Origin: Elioraea sp.
Lineage (GTDB): Bacteria > Pseudomonadota > Alphaproteobacteria > Acetobacterales > Acetobacteraceae
Assembly: GCF_022842375.1 (NCBI RefSeq)
Contig: NZ_JALHPR010000019.1
Location: 1 to 64,000, forward strand
DNA: 64,000 bases
Direction of reading: 5' to 3'
The notes beneath the pieces were generated by a model. It was not told where the DNA came from. It ran no database searches and worked only from the letters and a program-made list of their open reading frames with translations. This document shows, in pieces, positions 8,045 through 17,282 of this stretch. A program made the translations under genes and the position numbers. The stretch's first letter is position 1. Each line of letters starts with the position of its first letter.

Positions 8045-9447
8045 GCGGAAGCCTCGGCTGCGCGTCGGGCCAGCGCCGTGCGCACGGCGGCAACCCATGT
8101 CCCTGCCATCGCATCGTCGGTGAACCGCGCGAGGTAGCCGGCGCGCCCGGCAGCACCGAGCCGCTCGCGCAACGGTGCATCAGTGACGAGCCGACGCATC
8201 GCCGCGGCAAGGGCCTCGGGTTCGCCTGGCGGCACGAGCAGCCCCGTCACGCCATTCTCCACCACCTCGGGAATGCCGCCGGCCTGCGTGGAGATCACGG
8301 GCTTGCCGAACATCATCGCCTCAACGGCGACGAGGCCGAAGGATTCATAGCGCGCAGGCAGCACGACGATGTCGCTCGCGGCGAGCAGCGCGGTCTTCTC
8401 CGCCTCCCCCACCGCTCCGAGGAAGCGCACGCGCGACGCCCAGGGTGCATCGCCATGGCGCGCGCGGAACGCGGGCTCCGGGTCGCTCCCCTGCGGCGCG
8501 CCGGCGATGTCGACCGCGACGCCGGGCAGGTCAGCCAGCAGCGGCAACGCATCGAGCAGGGTGTCGATGCCCTTTCGGCGCTCGAGCCTCCCGAGGAAGA
8601 GCAGCCGCGTTGCCTCCTCGCGCGGCGCCGCGATTGTTCCGGCCGCGAGATCAGCAAGGCCATGCGGCACCACCGCGAGCCGCTCCGCGGCGATGGTGAC
8701 GCCGGAAGCCGCGGCGATGTCGGCCGCTGCCGCCACGGTATTCGCGATCACGATCGGCGCATCGGTGAGCAGCATGCGCTCAGCCGCGACGGCCTCGTCC
8801 GTCCAGCGATCCCTGCTGCCGCCGACCGCCAGGAGCATCGCCCGGGTGGTGTGGAGGCTGACGGCAACCGGCACCGCGCCCGAACGCAGCACCGCCAGCG
8901 GCTCGACCAGCCAGATCGGCCCACTGACGAGATCCACCGGGTCAGCCTCATGCAGCCGGAGCACGGTCTCGACGACACCGCGCTGCCAGTCCGCGCAGCC
9001 GGGCGGGAGCGGCGGCAGGCCAGGCCAACGGCGAAGCCGCGCCGGCTGGACCGCAAGCACGCGCACGCCCGCCTCGAACCGATCCGATGCATCATCGGCC
9101 GCGCGGATGACGACGACACGATGCCCACGCCGAACGAGCGCCCCGGCAAGGACAGCGGTCCAGATCGCGATGCCGCTGCCGGCCTCGCCCCAGTTGCTGC
9201 ACAGCAGGACGACGTGAAGCGGACGGTCATCAGCGGGGCTGACGCGCCGCGCTGCGAGCATGGCGGCAAGGCGGCGCGCCTCGGCGTCGAGCCGCGGGCC
9301 GATGATGGCCCGACGCAGCGGACGGAGTGCCTCGGCGCCGCGGCGAAATAGTACGCCGATCACCGGTGATGCGCCGAGCGCGTGCACCAGATGGCGCAAG
9401 GCGCGGTCGATCCTGACAATGACCCCTGGCTTCACAGCGCTCAACAT
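8038..9447 (-). CDS. Glycosyltransferase family 4 (GT-B fold)
   Basis: The 469-residue protein has an N-terminal Rossmann half (VVLLCSNWGEAGSGIAIW) and the C-terminal donor-binding half with LLFLGRLERRKGIDTLLDAL, FLGAVGEAEKTALLAASD and the E-x7-E motif in SFGLVAVEAMMFGKPVIST. This is characteristic of retaining GT4 enzymes using nucleotide-activated sugars. The start at 9447 is chosen because GAGGGG lies 5-10 bases upstream; an ATG at 9492 lacks such a site. It probably belongs functionally with the polysaccharide genes at the window start, although it is on the opposite strand. The acceptor is unknown. Confidence 0.85.
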   Translation of the reverse strand: MLSAVKPGVIVRIDRALRHLVHALGASPVIGVLFRRGAEALRPLRRAIIGPRLDAEARRLAAMLAARRVSPADDRPLHVVLLCSNWGEAGSGIAIWTAVLAGALVRRGHRVVVIRAADDASDRFEAGVRVLAVQPARLRRWPGLPPLPPGCADWQRGVVETVLRLHEADPVDLVSGPIWLVEPLAVLRSGAVPVAVSLHTTRAMLLAVGGSRDRWTDEAVAAERMLLTDAPIVIANTVAAAADIAAASGVTIAAERLAVVPHGLADLAAGTIAAPREEATRLLFLGRLERRKGIDTLLDALPLLADLPGVAVDIAGAPQGSDPEPAFRARHGDAPWASRVRFLGAVGEAEKTALLAASDIVVLPARYESFGLVAVEAMMFGKPVISTQAGGIPEVVENGVTGLLVPPGEPEALAAAMRRLVTDAPLRERLGAAGRAGYLARFTDDAMAGTWVAAVRTALARRAAEASAQ

Positions 9448-9514
9448 CGTCCCCTCGCTCCAATGCGTGACTTGGCGTACCCCGGGCCGCACTAACGATC
9501 GGCTACCGATACGT

Positions 9515-9550
9515 CAGACGTCGTCGTGCCCCCCGGCACGCAGACGTCTG
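9515..9550. repeat. 36-base imperfect palindrome between GT4 and FAD/Fe-S dehydrogenase genes
   Basis: CAGACGTC and GACGTCTG form the outer arms and CGTGCC and GGCACG the inner arms around a CCCC loop, with one two-base internal mismatch. It sits in the 164-base gap between two leftward genes. It could act as a transcription terminator for the dehydrogenase gene, but no T-run follows on the minus strand, so a REP-type repeat or protein-binding palindrome is equally possible. Confidence 0.45.
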
Positions 9551-9611
9551 TCCTTAAATCACGATCGGACCGCCTCAATGATCGCTTCTGAGCTGGCCTG
9601 CCAGTCGCACG

Positions 9612-12551
9612 TCAAGCATTGCGAGAAAAACCATCGCCAATGGCACGCGCGAGCACGTTTGCAGGGCTGAGTGCATCTCTCCGCGCGAGATCGTCGATCT
9701 GGTGGCGACACGACGTCCCGTTGGCGACGACGAGTGTCGCCGGCGCTGCCTTGTCAAGCGCGGGCAGGAGCGACAGCCCCGCCATGCTGCGCGACACATC
9801 GGCCGTCTCCGCCTGGTAGCCGAAGCTGCCCGCCATGCCGCAGCAGGAACTCTCGATCATGGCGGGCTTCAGGCCCGGTACGAGCGAGAGTGCAGCGATG
9901 ATGTCGCCGGCAACGCCATGCGCCTTGCTGTGGCAGTGGCCATGCACCAGCGCATCGGCCTCGATCGTGCCGAACGCATCATGGAAACGGTCGCGGTGGC
10001 GGACGACGAAGCTCTCGAACGGCAGCGCGGCATCCGCCACCAGGAGAGCGTCGTCGCCGAGGCCGAGCGCGCGCCACTCGTCCTTCAGCGTCAACACGCA
10101 GGAGGGTTCGAGCCCGACGATGGGAAGGCCCGCGCGAACACGCGGCGCGAGAACGGCGAGCGCGCGGCGTGCCTCCTCGCGCGCCCGGTCGACCATTCCG
10201 GCGGCGAGATAGGTCCGGCCGCAGCAGAGGGGGCGGCCGCCGCCCTTCGCCGTGTCGGGCGCGAAACCGCCTGCGCGCAGCACCGACACCGCATCCCGCA
10301 GGTTGCCGGGCTCGAACCAGCGATTGAACGTATCGGCGAAGAGCAGCACGGGTTCCCCGGCGCCCCCTGCCGCCTCGCCATCGCGGAATGGTTCGGCGGC
10401 CCATGCGGGCAGCGGCCGGTCGGCGGCGAAGCCGGTGACGCGCTCCATCAGCTTCGCGAGCAGCGGCGTGCGGTTGCGCAGCGCCGTCATCGCCCGCGCG
10501 CCATAGGCATGCGGCGCGTAGGCCGGCAGGTAGGCGACGAGACGTTCGCGCAACGACAGGCCGCGCGCGGCGATGCGGGCGGCCTGCACCTCCGTCTTCA
10601 TCCGCGCCATGTCGACGCCCGTCGGGCATTCGCGCTTGCACGCCTTGCAGCCGACGCAGAGCGCCATCGTCTCGGCCATCGCATCGGAGGCGAAGGCGTC
10701 CGCGCCGAGCTGACCGGAGAGAGCGAGGCGAAGCGTGTTGGCGCGGCCGCGCGTCACGTCCGCCTCCTCGCGCGTGGCGCGGTAGGAGGGGCACATGACG
10801 CCCCCGGCAAGCGAGCGGCACGCGCCGTTGTTGTTGCACATCTCGACCGCGCCCTGGAATTGCAGCGCCGGCGTGGTGCGCGTCTCGGTCGCGAAATCGG
10901 ACCAGTCGAGATGCGGTGTGATCGTGCTCGCACCGTAGGCGCCGTTGTAGCGAAGCAGCGCGCGATCATCCATCCGCGGCGGGCGGACGATGCGGCCGGG
11001 GTTGAACAGGCCTGTCGGATCGATCCTGTCCTTTACCGCCTCGAAGGCCGAAACGATCCGGTCGCCGAACATCGGGCGGTGGAACTCCGACCGCACGATG
11101 CCGTCGCCATGCTCGCCGGAATGGCTGCCCTTGTACGCGCGCACCATCGCGAACGCCTCCTCGGCGATCGCGCGCATCGCACGCAGATCCTTGTCGAGGC
11201 GGAGGTTCAGCACGGGCCGCACGTGCAGGCAACCGGAGCCCGCATGCGCATACCAGGTACCCTTCGTGCCATGCTTCTCGAACACCGCCGTCAGCCGCGC
11301 GGTGTATTCCGCGAGATGCTCGAGCGGCACGGCGGCATCCTCGACGAAGGAGACCGGCTTCCGCTCGTCCTTCATGCTCATCATGATGTTGAGGCCGGCG
11401 GTACGCAGCTCCGTGATCGCACCCTGGAGCCTGGCGTCCGTCACCTCCACCACGCCGCCGAAGCGCGCGCCAGAGCCTTCCCAGGAGAAGCCGAGGTCGC
11501 ACATCAGGTCCTGCAGCGCCGCGATCCGGCGCGCGTTCTCGCCGTCGTCGCCTTCCGCGAATTCGATCAGCAGCAGCGCCTCGGGCCCGCCCCGCACGAA
11601 GGCCTCGAGCGTGGGGCGGAACATCGCGATGCCCGAGGCGAGGCCGATCATCGTCGCATCGACGAGCTCGACCGCCGTGGGGCCGAGCTTCACGATGTGC
11701 TGGGCTGCGGCCATCGCCTCGTGGAAGCTGCCGAAATGGCAGGCGCCGAGGCGCTTCTTCGCCGGCAGCAGCGGCGACAACATGAGCTCGATCGCTGTCG
11801 AGAACCCGAGCGTGCCTTCCGAGCCGACGAGCAGGTGCGCAAGGTTTTGCGGGCGGTTGGAGGGCAGCAGCGCATCGAGGTTGTAGCCGCCGACGCGGCG
11901 CTGCACGGCGGGGAACTTCGCCAGGATCTCATCGGCCTCGCGCGCACCCAGCGCCAGCAGGTCGGCCACCATGTCGGGCGGGATGGGGCGCTCGGTCGCG
12001 GTGTCGAGCGTGCCGAAATGCGCCGCCGTGCCATCGGGCAGGATCGCGTCGATCGAGAGCGTGTTCTCGCGCATGTTGCCGTAGCGCAAGGAACGGCTGC
12101 CGCAGGAATTGTTCCCGGCCATGCCGCCCAGCGTCGCGCGGCTCGCGGTCGAGACATCCACGGGGAACCAGAGGCCGTGCGGCTTCAGGGCACGGTTCAG
12201 CTCGTCCAGCACGAGTCCGGGCTCGACCACCGCGCGGCGGCCGGCGACGTCGAGCGAGAGGATGCGGTTCATGTGGCGCGAACAGTCGAGCACGAGCGCG
12301 TCGTTCACCGTCTGCCCGCACTGGGAGGTGCCGCCGCCGCGCGGCAGGACGGGAACGCCTTCCTCGCGCGCGATGCGCAGCGCGGCCGACACGTCCTCGG
12401 GCCCCGTCGGCGCGGCGACGCCGAGCGGCATCACCTGGTAGGACGAGGCGTCGGTGGCGTAGCGGCCGCGGGTGGCGGCATCGAAGCGCACGGCGCCCTT
12501 GAGCGTTGCCTTCAAGCGCCGCTCCAGCCCCGGCTTCACCGTCACGCCCAT
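9612..12551 (-). CDS. FAD- and Fe-S-binding 2-hydroxyacid dehydrogenase (YdiJ/GlcD-GlcF fusion type)
   Basis: The 979-residue protein joins an FAD_binding_4 domain (about 40-180, with VLPRGGGTSQCGQTV and GMAGNNSCGSRS) and an FAD-oxidase C-terminal domain (to about 470) to a 4Fe-4S region (CVGCKACKRECPTG). Two CCG cysteine-rich domains follow (CCGRTYLA and SSCCGMAGSFG). This is the layout of YdiJ-type D-2-hydroxyglutarate/D-lactate dehydrogenases that pass electrons to the respiratory chain. The start at 12551 has AGGAGGAT upstream. The gene is divergent from the serine-glyoxylate aminotransferase gene with a short shared promoter region, so both may respond to the GntR regulator encoded next door (inference). 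Confidence 0.88.
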   Translation of the reverse strand: MGVTVKPGLERRLKATLKGAVRFDAATRGRYATDASSYQVMPLGVAAPTGPEDVSAALRIAREEGVPVLPRGGGTSQCGQTVNDALVLDCSRHMNRILSLDVAGRRAVVEPGLVLDELNRALKPHGLWFPVDVSTASRATLGGMAGNNSCGSRSLRYGNMRENTLSIDAILPDGTAAHFGTLDTATERPIPPDMVADLLALGAREADEILAKFPAVQRRVGGYNLDALLPSNRPQNLAHLLVGSEGTLGFSTAIELMLSPLLPAKKRLGACHFGSFHEAMAAAQHIVKLGPTAVELVDATMIGLASGIAMFRPTLEAFVRGGPEALLLIEFAEGDDGENARRIAALQDLMCDLGFSWEGSGARFGGVVEVTDARLQGAITELRTAGLNIMMSMKDERKPVSFVEDAAVPLEHLAEYTARLTAVFEKHGTKGTWYAHAGSGCLHVRPVLNLRLDKDLRAMRAIAEEAFAMVRAYKGSHSGEHGDGIVRSEFHRPMFGDRIVSAFEAVKDRIDPTGLFNPGRIVRPPRMDDRALLRYNGAYGASTITPHLDWSDFATETRTTPALQFQGAVEMCNNNGACRSLAGGVMCPSYRATREEADVTRGRANTLRLALSGQLGADAFASDAMAETMALCVGCKACKRECPTGVDMARMKTEVQAARIAARGLSLRERLVAYLPAYAPHAYGARAMTALRNRTPLLAKLMERVTGFAADRPLPAWAAEPFRDGEAAGGAGEPVLLFADTFNRWFEPGNLRDAVSVLRAGGFAPDTAKGGGRPLCCGRTYLAAGMVDRAREEARRALAVLAPRVRAGLPIVGLEPSCVLTLKDEWRALGLGDDALLVADAALPFESFVVRHRDRFHDAFGTIEADALVHGHCHSKAHGVAGDIIAALSLVPGLKPAMIESSCCGMAGSFGYQAETADVSRSMAGLSLLPALDKAAPATLVVANGTSCRHQIDDLARRDALSPANVLARAIGDGFSRNA

Positions 12552-12584
12552 GGCCGATCCTCCTGTTGCCGTCGCCGAAAGCAT

Positions 12585-12596
12585 ATTGTATACCAT
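12585..12596. promoter_or_regulatory. Candidate GntR-family operator in the divergent promoter region
   Basis: ATTGTATACCAT is a near-perfect palindrome (5 of 6 base pairs match) and fits the TNGTNNNACNA pattern used by FCD-type GntR regulators. It lies between the divergent dehydrogenase and aminotransferase genes, and a GntR/FCD gene follows the aminotransferase. It is an A+T-rich island in very GC-rich DNA. Binding has not been shown; this is inference from pattern and position. Confidence 0.5.
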
Positions 12597-12628
12597 GAGC
12601 CGAGGCAACCTGCGCGGGGAGGAAAACC

Positions 12629-13852
12629 ATGGCACCGGACGGCACGAGCAAGACAGGACACAACCAGCCAGGCCGCGTGGCCGGACGCCATTTCCTGCAG
12701 ATCCCCGGCCCCACCAACGTGCCCGATCGCATCCTCCGCGCGATGGATGCGCCGACGATGGATCATCGCAGCCCCGCTTTCGGCCGCCTCGGCCTCGCCT
12801 GCCTCGAGGGCATGAAGACCATCTTCAAGACCGAGAAGGGGCGCGTGTTCATCTACCCCGCCTCCGGCACCGGCGCGTGGGAAGCGGCCCTCGTCAACAC
12901 GCTCTCGGCCGGCGATCGCGTGCTGATGGTCCAGACCGGCCATTTCGCCCTGCTGTGGAAGAAGCTCGCCGAGCGCCTCGCCCTCGTGCCGCAGTTCATC
13001 GACACCGACTGGCGCGTCGGCGCCGATGCCGCCGCGGCCGAGATCGAGGCGACGCTGGCCGCCGACACGGCGGGCGCGATCAAGGCCGTGTGCGTGGTGC
13101 ACAACGAGACCTCCACAGGCTGCACCACCGATGTCGCCGCCATCCGCCGCGCCATCGACGCCGCGCACCATCCCGCGCTGCTGATGGTCGACACCATCTC
13201 CTCCCTCGCCTCGATCGACTACCGCCATGACGAGTGGGGCGTCGACGTCACCGTCGGCGGGTCGCAGAAGGGGCTGATGCTGCCCCCCGGCCTCTCCTTC
13301 ACCGCCGTGTCCGACAAGGCGATGGCGCTGAACGAGAAGGCCGGCCTGCCGCGCAGCTTCTGGTCGTGGGAGGAGCATGCGGGGCCGAACGCCACCGGCT
13401 ATTTCCCCTACACGCCGGCGACGAACATCCTCTACGGCCTCGAGGCGGCCATCGACATGCTGCACGAGGAGGGCCTCGAGAACGTCTTCGCGCGGCATGA
13501 CCGCCACGCCGAGGCAACGCGCCGTGCGGTGCGCGCCTGGGGGCTCGAGGTGCTGTGCCGCGAGGAGCGGAACTACTCCTCCTCCCTCACCGCCGTGATG
13601 ATGCCCGAAGGGCATTCGGCCGACGGGCTGCGCGCGAAAATCCGTGACGCCTTCGACATGAGCCTCGGCAACGGCCTTTCGCGCCTGGCCGACCGCGTGT
13701 TCCGCATCGGGCACCTCGGCGACTTCAACGACCTGACGCTGATGGGAACGCTTGCCGGCATCGAGATGGGCCTCGGGCTGGCCAAGGTGCCGCACAAGAA
13801 GGCCGGCGTTGCCGCGGCGATGGAGTATCTCGCCGCCACCGCCCGGGCCTGA
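12629..13852 (+). CDS. Serine-glyoxylate (alanine-glyoxylate) aminotransferase
   Basis: The 407-residue class V PLP enzyme transfers the amino group of serine (or alanine) to glyoxylate, giving hydroxypyruvate and glycine. Features seen: the substrate-loop start IPGPTNVPDRILRAMDAPTM, FIYPASGTGAWEAA, the MVDTISSLASIDYRHDEW strand and GGSQKGLMLPPG with the Schiff-base lysine at about K214. The C-terminal part (FRIGHLGDFNDLTLMGTLAG) is typical of SgaA-type enzymes of the serine cycle and photorespiration-like pathways. A GGGGAGGA site precedes the ATG. Hydroxypyruvate made here could be reduced by the 2-hydroxyacid dehydrogenase at 7.0-8.0 kb (inference). The stop is fused (TGATG) to a leader micro-frame before the GntR gene. 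Confidence 0.9.
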   Translation: MAPDGTSKTGHNQPGRVAGRHFLQIPGPTNVPDRILRAMDAPTMDHRSPAFGRLGLACLEGMKTIFKTEKGRVFIYPASGTGAWEAALVNTLSAGDRVLMVQTGHFALLWKKLAERLALVPQFIDTDWRVGADAAAAEIEATLAADTAGAIKAVCVVHNETSTGCTTDVAAIRRAIDAAHHPALLMVDTISSLASIDYRHDEWGVDVTVGGSQKGLMLPPGLSFTAVSDKAMALNEKAGLPRSFWSWEEHAGPNATGYFPYTPATNILYGLEAAIDMLHEEGLENVFARHDRHAEATRRAVRAWGLEVLCREERNYSSSLTAVMMPEGHSADGLRAKIRDAFDMSLGNGLSRLADRVFRIGHLGDFNDLTLMGTLAGIEMGLGLAKVPHKKAGVAAAMEYLAATARA

Positions 13853-13893
13853 TGAACGCCCCCAAGTGAACGCGCCGAAGTGAACGCTATCGA
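13852..13893 (+). repeat. 14-bp tandem repeat carrying two overlapping 5-codon micro-frames before the GntR gene
   Basis: The 14-base unit (A/G)TGAACGC(C/G)CC(C/G)AA occurs twice and a diverged third copy begins the GntR gene. Copy 1 encodes ATG-...-TGA (MNAPK) at 13852-13869. Copy 2 encodes GTG-...-TGA (VNAPK) at 13866-13883. Each stop overlaps the next GTG as GTGA, and the first ATG overlaps the aminotransferase stop. Ribosomes could therefore step by termination-reinitiation from the enzyme gene into the regulator. Confidence 0.6.
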
Positions 13894-14548
13894 CCCACTG
13901 AAGCGGCTGACCCTCGCCGACGCGGCCGCCGAGAAGCTCCGCGCGCTGATCGGCGAGGGAAGCCTGGCCCCGGGCGAGCGCCTGACCGAAGCCGAGCTCT
14001 CCGGCCGCCTCGGTATCAGCCGCATCCCGCTGCGCGAGGCGCTGCGGGCGCTTGCCGCCGAGGGCATCGTGACGATCGAGCCGCACAAGGGCGCGGTTGT
14101 CACCCCCGTGACGCCGGAGGAGGTGGACGAGGTGTTCCCCGTCCTCGCCGCCCTCGAGGGTGCTGCGGGGGAACTTGCCGCACTCAGGATGAGCGACGAG
14201 GAGTGCGCCGCGATCGCCGCGCTGCACGAGGCGATGCTCGCCGCCCACCGGGAGGGGCGGCGGCGCGCGTTCCTCGCGCACAATGAAACGATCCATGACC
14301 GCATCGTCGCCGCGGCGGCGAACCCGACGCTCGCCGCACTTCACCGTGCCCTCTCGCTCCGCCTCAAGCGCATCCGCTACGTCGCGCAGGTGGAGGAGAG
14401 CTCGTGGGAGCAGAGCGTGGCGGAGCATGCGGCGATGATGGATGCGCTGCTGCGCCGCGACGGCCGCGCGCTCGGCGCCTGCCTGCGCGAGCACCTGGCC
14501 TCGAAGCGTGCCGCGGTGCGCGAGGCGGTGGCGCGCGCCTCCGCCTGA
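13880..14548 (+). CDS. GntR-family transcriptional regulator (FCD subfamily)
   Basis: The 222-residue protein has a winged helix-turn-helix (about 8-70) with the GntR signature LTEAELSGRLGISRIPLREA, and an all-helical FCD ligand domain (about 85-215) in which HNETIHDRIVAAAANP and SVAEHAAMMDALLRRD supply the usual metal/ligand histidines. Such regulators usually repress genes for organic-acid or amino-acid catabolism and are released by a carboxylate ligand. It likely controls the upstream aminotransferase and the divergent dehydrogenase. The start is GTG at 13880; no good ribosome site precedes it, but coupling through the upstream micro-frames would explain translation. Confidence 0.85.
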   Translation: MNAIDPLKRLTLADAAAEKLRALIGEGSLAPGERLTEAELSGRLGISRIPLREALRALAAEGIVTIEPHKGAVVTPVTPEEVDEVFPVLAALEGAAGELAALRMSDEECAAIAALHEAMLAAHREGRRRAFLAHNETIHDRIVAAAANPTLAALHRALSLRLKRIRYVAQVEESSWEQSVAEHAAMMDALLRRDGRALGACLREHLASKRAAVREAVARASA

Positions 14549-14631
14549 CGGCCCCTTGATCCGCCTCAAGGCGCTGCCGCGGCCCCCGCGCGAGCATGTG
14601 GCAACGCCCACGTCGCGGAAAGGCAGGCCCC

Positions 14632-15282
14632 ATGCGCATGATCGAGGAAGGCTCTGAGGAAGCGAAGACGCAGACCCTGGAGTACCTGGAGGCGCACGCC
14701 GACAAGGCGCACACTGCGCAGTTGCCGTGGATCAGGGTCGGCAACCTCTATCTCTCCGTCACCGAGACGGGGAACCTCTCCTGGCCGCCGATCATCGGCC
14801 ATCTCGCGCCGCTCGGGCACGTGAATTTCCACGTCTTCTCGGGTCGCCACGGCAGCCAGGCCGGTGGCTTCGCGCTCGACAGCAAGGTTCCGCAGACGGT
14901 CATCGACGTCACGCATTTCGGGCAGGACCAGGATGTCGCGCACTACATCCTGACGGGCGAGAAGCGCGGTATGTGCAAGTACGACTGGCCGAACGAGAGG
15001 CTACGCGACGGCCACGCCACGCTGACGGTCGAGAACTTCGGCGAAGGCTCGACACGCGACAAGGTGAAGGCCGCGGCGAAGAAGTATCTCGACAAGGGTG
15101 ACACGGTGATTTTCGCCTGGTGCTACTCAATCGGCGCGATGCACCTCTACAACCCAGACAAGCCAGCGCTCGAAACTGCGAGCATCAAGACGCTATTTGG
15201 AAAGACGCCGGAGACCGTGATCAAGGAGAAGTACGACTGGGTGAAGCGCTTCATCAACCAGCGCTATCACGCCGAGCGGTAG
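14632..15282 (+). CDS. Protein of no recognised family (216 residues)
   Basis: I do not recognise this protein. It starts at an ATG preceded by GGAAAGGCAGG and is soluble, without signal peptide or membrane segment. The N-terminus is glutamate-rich (EEGSEEAKTQTLEYLEAH), the middle aromatic and glycine-rich (SVTETGNLSWPP, HVNFHVFSGRHG, VIDVTHFGQDQDVAHYILTG), and the C-terminus lysine-rich with KTLFGKTPETVIKEKYDWV. Codon usage in the second half looks less GC-biased than in the neighbours. It lies between the GntR gene (83 bases upstream) and the convergent deacylase gene, whose stop codon directly abuts its own. The position gives no clear functional hint. Confidence 0.7.
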   Translation: MRMIEEGSEEAKTQTLEYLEAHADKAHTAQLPWIRVGNLYLSVTETGNLSWPPIIGHLAPLGHVNFHVFSGRHGSQAGGFALDSKVPQTVIDVTHFGQDQDVAHYILTGEKRGMCKYDWPNERLRDGHATLTVENFGEGSTRDKVKAAAKKYLDKGDTVIFAWCYSIGAMHLYNPDKPALETASIKTLFGKTPETVIKEKYDWVKRFINQRYHAER

Positions 15283-16305
15283 CTAAAGCCCCGTGTCGGT
15301 GCCGAGGTGGAACAGGCAGTCGCCGCGCAGCGTCCGCCCCGGCTGGCGCTTGCACAGCACGAAGCCGTCGCGCAGGAACCGCACCGTCTCCGGCGCACGC
15401 CAGGGGGTTTCCGGGAAGTACACGTTGGCGGCAGGCTGGCCCGCCACGACCTCGTCGCCAAGCTCCACCAGCGGCTCATACACGCCGGGCTCGGGCGTGT
15501 AGACGAACCACTCGTTGCCGCCAACCTCGAGCACGCGCGTCGGCGCCTCGCCCCTCACACGGTCGCCCTCCGGCAGGATGCCCATCTCGACCAGGATGTT
15601 GCGGATGCCACGTTCGGCCATGCGCAACGCCACGGGCGTGACGGTGCCGGCACCACCAAGCTCCGTTCCGATGGCGACCTTGCCGAGCTTGGCCACCATG
15701 CCGTTGAAGGTGCGCTCGTCGCCCGTCCCCTGCGAGGCGGTGGGCAGGTAGGCGACAGGGGCAGCGAAGGCCTTGAGGTAGCGAAGCGCCTTCTCGGCCC
15801 CCGCGGCATCGTCGGGCCTGCGCGAGAGCGCCGAGGGCACATACATCAGCGATGATCCGCCCGAGTGGAGATCGACGATCACGTCCGCCATCGGCAGCAG
15901 GACGGTGGAGAGGAACCAGGCGATCTGTTGCGTCACCGTTCCGTCAGGGTCGCCGGGGAAGGAGCGGTTGAGGTTGCCGCCGTCGATCGGGCTCGTCCGC
16001 CGCCCCGCCATCCCGGCCGGATAGTTGGCCAGCGGGAAGATGATCACGCGCCCCTTGATGCGCACGGCGTCGAGCGTCTGCGCAAGCCGGCAGAGGGCCA
16101 CCTGGCCCTCGTACTCGTCGCCGTGGTTGCCCGACATGAGCAGCGCCGTCGGGCCCTCGCCGTTGCGGAACACCACGATGGGGATCGGGATGAAGCCGTA
16201 GGCGCTTTCATGTACGGAATGATAGAGCCGCACGAACCCCGTGTGTCTTCCGTCTGTGTCGAACGGAACGTCGGGCTTCAGACGGGACGGGCGGGCATCT
16301 GGCAC
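15283..16305 (-). CDS. Succinylglutamate desuccinylase/aspartoacylase-family deacylase (DoeB-like)
   Basis: The 340-residue protein is a zinc carboxypeptidase-fold deacylase. Zinc ligands appear in MSGNHGDEYEG (His and Glu) and in VIVDLHSGG (His), and GNLNRSFPGDPDG is the usual substrate loop. Members include DoeB, which removes the acetyl group from N-acetyl-diaminobutyrate in ectoine breakdown, and related N-acyl amino acid deacylases. No other ectoine gene is seen here, so the substrate is more likely an acyl amino acid or peptide brought in by the adjacent transporter (inference). The start is GTG at 16305 with GAGGAG eight bases upstream, 11 bases after the preceding ATPase gene. It is the last gene of the operon. 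Confidence 0.8.
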   Translation of the reverse strand: MPDARPSRLKPDVPFDTDGRHTGFVRLYHSVHESAYGFIPIPIVVFRNGEGPTALLMSGNHGDEYEGQVALCRLAQTLDAVRIKGRVIIFPLANYPAGMAGRRTSPIDGGNLNRSFPGDPDGTVTQQIAWFLSTVLLPMADVIVDLHSGGSSLMYVPSALSRRPDDAAGAEKALRYLKAFAAPVAYLPTASQGTGDERTFNGMVAKLGKVAIGTELGGAGTVTPVALRMAERGIRNILVEMGILPEGDRVRGEAPTRVLEVGGNEWFVYTPEPGVYEPLVELGDEVVAGQPAANVYFPETPWRAPETVRFLRDGFVLCKRQPGRTLRGDCLFHLGTDTGL

Positions 16306-16316
16306 GGGGCGGCTCC

Positions 16317-17278
<962 letters not shown>

Positions 17279-17282
<4 letters not shown>

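Noticed and set aside
9702-12815. 1037-residue forward frame opposite the FAD/Fe-S dehydrogenase
   Set aside because: It is rich in Arg, His and Ala and lacks motifs, as expected for the antisense of a GC-rich gene; it also crosses the divergent promoter region.
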